From Caryophanales bacterium (lineage in GTDB: Bacteria; Bacillota_I; Bacilli_A; RF39; UBA660), in NCBI GenBank assembly GCA_016282375.1, contig JAEEKI010000014.1:21791-85790 (forward strand): a DNA stretch of 64,000 nt. Reading direction: 5' to 3'. Position 1 is the stretch's first letter. Every line of letters begins with the position of its first letter. Below are positions 60,400-64,000 of the stretch, in pieces. A program made the position numbers and the translations under genes. Under the pieces are notes generated by a model. The model did not search any database. It was not told where the DNA came from and was given only the letters and a program-made list of their open reading frames with translations.

Positions 60400-61939
60400 C
60401 TTGAGCTCTTGTTTCTCTAATAACAGTAATCTTAATTGTACCAGGATATTGCATTTCTTTTTCAATCTTTTCTTTCATATCCCGAGCAATCTTATAACTT
60501 TGAGCATCATCAACAATATCAGATTTAACCATTACCCGTACTTCACGTCCTGCTTGCATTGCATATGTTTTTTCAACACCTTCGTAAGAATTACCAATTT
60601 CCTCAAGTTGTTCTAGACGTTTAATGTAATTTTCTAATGAATCATTACGAGCGCCCGGACGAGCAGCACTTAGAGTATCGGCTACGGCTACTAAAACAGC
60701 AATCACTGTCTTAGGTTCAATATCACCGTGATGAGATGCAATCGCATCTAATACAGTAGAATTCTCATGATATTTTTTAGCAACATCATAACCTATTTCA
60801 ACATGACTACCTTCTACTTCAAAATCAATTGCTTTGCCAATATCGTGTAATAGACCTGCTCTTTTTGCAAGTGATACATTTTCGCCTAGTTCAGCAGCCA
60901 TTAAACCACATAGGTTTGCTACTTCAATTGAATGCTTTAAAGCATTTTGACCATAACTAGTTCGATAATTGAGTTTACCAATTAATGTTAATAATTCAGG
61001 ATCAACCTTGGTAAGACCTAAATCATTAACGGTTTTATTACCTAATTCTTGAATCTTGTTGTTAATATCTTTAACCGTTTTATCATAAACTTCTTCGATA
61101 CGAGCTGGATGAATACGACCATCTTTAATAAGAGTATCTAGCGTAATTTTAGCCATCTCTCTTCTTAATGGATCAAATGAAGAAATTACAATTGCTTCAG
61201 GGGTATCATCAATAATTAAATCAACACCCGTAATAGATTCAATTGTTCGAATATTTCTTCCTTCTCGACCAATTAAACGGCCTTTCATATCATCATTTGG
61301 TAAATCAACAGTACTAACTGTTTGAAGTCCTACAACATCATCAGAATATCTTTCCATCGCATTAATAATTAATTGCTTAGCTTTTTCTGATGCCTCTAGT
61401 TTAGCTTTAGCCATTTCATCTTGAATGTACTCAGCTATTTCTTTGCTCATATCTTCTTCGACACGGCTCATAATTAATGATTTAGCCTTATCTTTACTAA
61501 ATCCTGATATTTTCTCTAGTTGTTCCATTTCGCTCTTTAAAAGAGCATCCATTTTTTCCTCTTTTTCTTGGAGTGCTTGAGTTTTTGTTAATAAACTATT
61601 TTCTTTTTCATCTAAAGATGCATCTCTCTTTTGAAGCATTTCTTCTCTCTTATCGAGATTATTCTCACGACTAATTAATCGCTCTTCATTTTGCTTAAGC
61701 TCCGCCTTCTTCTCTTTAATTTCTGCATCTGTTTGTTGTTTTAGACGGAAAGACTCTTCCTTTAATTCAAGAAGAGTATCTCTTTTTTGCTTATCGGCTT
61801 CTTTTTTAGCCTCATCAATAAGTTTATTAGCTTTCTTGACACGCTTTTTATTTATGATAATAAATATTACAAATACAATAACTGCGCCAACGATTAGTCC
61901 AATAATAAGAGTCAAAATGGAAGTTTTTGTTAATTCCAT
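60386..61939 (-). CDS. rny: Ribonuclease Y
   Basis: N-terminal TM and coiled coil, KH domain (GRLIGREGRNIRTIESITGVDLIIDDTPEAIVISSFDPLRREMA), HD domain (KHSIEVANLCGLMAAELGENVSLAKRAGLLHDIGKA). Confidence 0.97.
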   Translation of the reverse strand: MELTKTSILTLIIGLIVGAVIVFVIFIIINKKRVKKANKLIDEAKKEADKQKRDTLLELKEESFRLKQQTDAEIKEKKAELKQNEERLISRENNLDKREEMLQKRDASLDEKENSLLTKTQALQEKEEKMDALLKSEMEQLEKISGFSKDKAKSLIMSRVEEDMSKEIAEYIQDEMAKAKLEASEKAKQLIINAMERYSDDVVGLQTVSTVDLPNDDMKGRLIGREGRNIRTIESITGVDLIIDDTPEAIVISSFDPLRREMAKITLDTLIKDGRIHPARIEEVYDKTVKDINNKIQELGNKTVNDLGLTKVDPELLTLIGKLNYRTSYGQNALKHSIEVANLCGLMAAELGENVSLAKRAGLLHDIGKAIDFEVEGSHVEIGYDVAKKYHENSTVLDAIASHHGDIEPKTVIAVLVAVADTLSAARPGARNDSLENYIKRLEQLEEIGNSYEGVEKTYAMQAGREVRVMVKSDIVDDAQSYKIARDMKEKIEKEMQYPGTIKITVIRETRAQEEAK

Positions 61940-62031
61940 TTTAATCCTCCACTTTCTTATTTAGTTATTTGTATAAACAAACTCCTATAATTTAATTATA
62001 CGTTGTTTTACGAAAGTTGGCAAGAACAAAA

Positions 62032-62050
62032 AAAGCCTTAAAAGGCTTTT
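62032..62050 (-). terminator. Terminator downstream of 62049..63152
   Basis: aaaagccttaaaaggctttt hairpin with T tract on the minus strand. Confidence 0.65.
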
Positions 62051-63152
62051 ACATTTTTAATACTCGCTTAAAGACATCGCGTCTTTCTTCGATAGTATTA
62101 CTTATTATTTCATATTCTTCATCACTTAAAGTAACTGGCTCGGAAACATCACGATATTTTTCTAATATTCTACGATATTCATCATCAAAGGCTAATCGTT
62201 CGGCAATAGGAATTACTTCAGGATAATTACTAAATAGTTCATATAAATTAGGATCACAACCATCATATAAATCTTGAATCTCATGAGCATACTCTTGACT
62301 GTCAAATAATAAATCACAAGAATATGGAAATAAAGGTGTCCAAACATCACCTGGCTCATGAACAAATTGATTCTTATGATCAATGCCATATATACGTTCA
62401 TTATCATAAACAATACTAGGTACTAATCCCGTAATCTTAGACATAAAGTCTTCCTCGACAACAGCACCAGTTGAATTAGCTACTTTAGATAAATAATATG
62501 GGTTTAATCTTTGTTTATAATTAACTCCTTTGATTTTAGGAATTTGAAAACTCATATTATGGTGGTTACGATCCACTTGTAAAGTAAATCCATCTACTAA
62601 AAATAACTTTAATAAGAATTCTTTATTCTTTTCATAACTTTCTTTTGATAATAAATCTTTAAAAAAACGTAATAAGGTTTCTAAAGAATAATCTCCATAA
62701 CCAATTAAAGAAGATATTTCTGGATTTTCTAATTCACTAACTAAATAATAGTTATTATCAGATGTTTGAAAGTTTTTTGATATTAACCCTATCTTACGTT
62801 CCTCATCACTTGGTTTAACCAATGCATCTTGTGTACGCATATGAATGACATCAAATTGAACGGTATCTAAACCAACAATTTCTCTAGCGAATTCACTAAA
62901 GAATAACTCACTAAAAAGACGTAAGTCATTACGTGCTTTAAAATAGACTAAGTCCCCATTTTCTAACTTATACCATGTAGGCTTTTCTTTTAAATAGTCT
63001 GGATTTATATTAACTAGTTCCTTTAATTTCTCAATTGGCACTATACTTTCATGATAGTGCTTAATGAGTGCCTCATTAAATAGCATACCCAATCTCCCCC
63101 ATTTATTGACACGTATTTTAACACTCTTTACGTAAAATGTCAATTCAGGCAT
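62049..63152 (-). CDS. Protein of unknown function with a HipA-kinase-like motif
   Basis: FLLKLFLVDGFTLQVDRNHHNMSFQI loosely resembles the HipA DRHxxN catalytic segment; likely start at the internal MLFNEALIKHY. Confidence 0.4.
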   Translation of the reverse strand: MPELTFYVKSVKIRVNKWGRLGMLFNEALIKHYHESIVPIEKLKELVNINPDYLKEKPTWYKLENGDLVYFKARNDLRLFSELFFSEFAREIVGLDTVQFDVIHMRTQDALVKPSDEERKIGLISKNFQTSDNNYYLVSELENPEISSLIGYGDYSLETLLRFFKDLLSKESYEKNKEFLLKLFLVDGFTLQVDRNHHNMSFQIPKIKGVNYKQRLNPYYLSKVANSTGAVVEEDFMSKITGLVPSIVYDNERIYGIDHKNQFVHEPGDVWTPLFPYSCDLLFDSQEYAHEIQDLYDGCDPNLYELFSNYPEVIPIAERLAFDDEYRRILEKYRDVSEPVTLSDEEYEIISNTIEERRDVFKRVLKM

Positions 63153-63221
63153 ATTTTCAGGCTTTTTATCTATATATGTAGCAAAAAAACAAGTATCGAC
63201 TTGACACTTGCTTTTGCCATC

Positions 63222-63917
63222 TTATTTAACACAATTGTCTTCTAAAGTGATTGGTATTTTATAAGTAGTAATTTCTTCATCTTTATAGGCTTCAACTTCA
63301 AGATATAAAGATGTATCATCATACTGACGACATATCGAAGTATAGTTATTAACCCCAATATTAACATTTTTTAAATATTCTTTGATAGTTATGGAACTAT
63401 TTTCTTGACACGAAGTAATTAAACTACTAACATTATCTGATGTTTCATATAAATTGCAAACAATTTTATCATATACTTCACTATTTTCTTGACCACAATA
63501 ATTAATATTAGATATATAAATGGAAGTTTTATCTTTACTATAAGCCATACTACCAGTTAAATCAAAATTCTTACATGATGTACTAATTTGCTTAAATTCA
63601 AAATCATGATGATTTGCTTTTTTAATACCAAAGATTATTCCTATAATGCTTGCAATAACTACGATGATAATTATTATAAAAATAATAATATTTTTTGGTT
63701 TTTTATGTTCTGCCTCGCCAGAAAGTAAATTTTCTAAAGAAATGTTATACTTCGAACTAATTTCTTTTAAAATGGCAATATCAGGTACATTTTTCCCATT
63801 TTCCCATTTAGAAACGGCTTGATAGGTCACACCAAAAAGATTCGCAAATTGTTCTTGCGTTAAATTATTATCCATTCTTATCTTTTTGATTATTTTTCCT
63901 ATCTTTTCTTGATTCAT
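63222..63917 (-). CDS. XRE-family HTH protein with TM and extracytoplasmic C-terminal domain
   Basis: IGKIIKKIRMDNNLTQEQFANLFGVTYQAVSKWENGKNVPD, then TM IIIFIIIIIVVIASIIGIIFGI and a Cys-containing C-terminus. Confidence 0.85.
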   Translation of the reverse strand: MNQEKIGKIIKKIRMDNNLTQEQFANLFGVTYQAVSKWENGKNVPDIAILKEISSKYNISLENLLSGEAEHKKPKNIIIFIIIIIVVIASIIGIIFGIKKANHHDFEFKQISTSCKNFDLTGSMAYSKDKTSIYISNINYCGQENSEVYDKIVCNLYETSDNVSSLITSCQENSSITIKEYLKNVNIGVNNYTSICRQYDDTSLYLEVEAYKDEEITTYKIPITLEDNCVK

Positions 63918-64000
63918 ATATATCTTTTTTATTATAACATCTATTTAAATAATTGCCAATTTTAAATATGATATAATACCTTTATGAGGTGTTTTATGAA

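Noticed and set aside
1-64000. CRISPR arrays, rRNA or tRNA genes
   Set aside because: No regularly spaced direct repeats, rRNA-like stretches or convincing cloverleaf sequences were seen by eye. A tRNAscan/minCED run would be needed to exclude a tRNA or short array formally.

Overview
This is a low-GC Bacilli/Mollicutes-related bacterial chromosome segment. It appears to use genetic code 11, because TGA occurs as a stop, for example at the end of the first FemABX gene. The backbone carries housekeeping genes: cysS (partial), gltX, lgt, uvrA, nusG, secE, RNase J and RNase Y, plus a MurJ-like flippase followed by three FemABX paralogues. There is also an approximately 12 kb Tad-like pilus locus whose predicted surface proteins are unusually cysteine-rich. 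The strongest observation is one SsuABC/ThiXYZ-type ABC transporter operon broken by two independent large-serine-recombinase elements. A ~16.0 kb element (24916..40944) sits in the substrate-binding-protein gene. It carries an agmatine deiminase module (putrescine carbamoyltransferase, antiporter, agmatine deiminase, carbamate kinase), potABCD-like genes, a SipW/TasA-like surface module and a serine recombinase. A ~5.2 kb element (41753..46937) sits in the ATPase gene and carries two TPR-protein genes and a second serine recombinase. Both elements have internal inverted repeats placed symmetrically around a shared dinucleotide (GA and GT). Removing each one in silico restores an intact reading frame (328 aa and 247 aa). 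Functional names are based on recognising motifs in the supplied translations; no database search was run.
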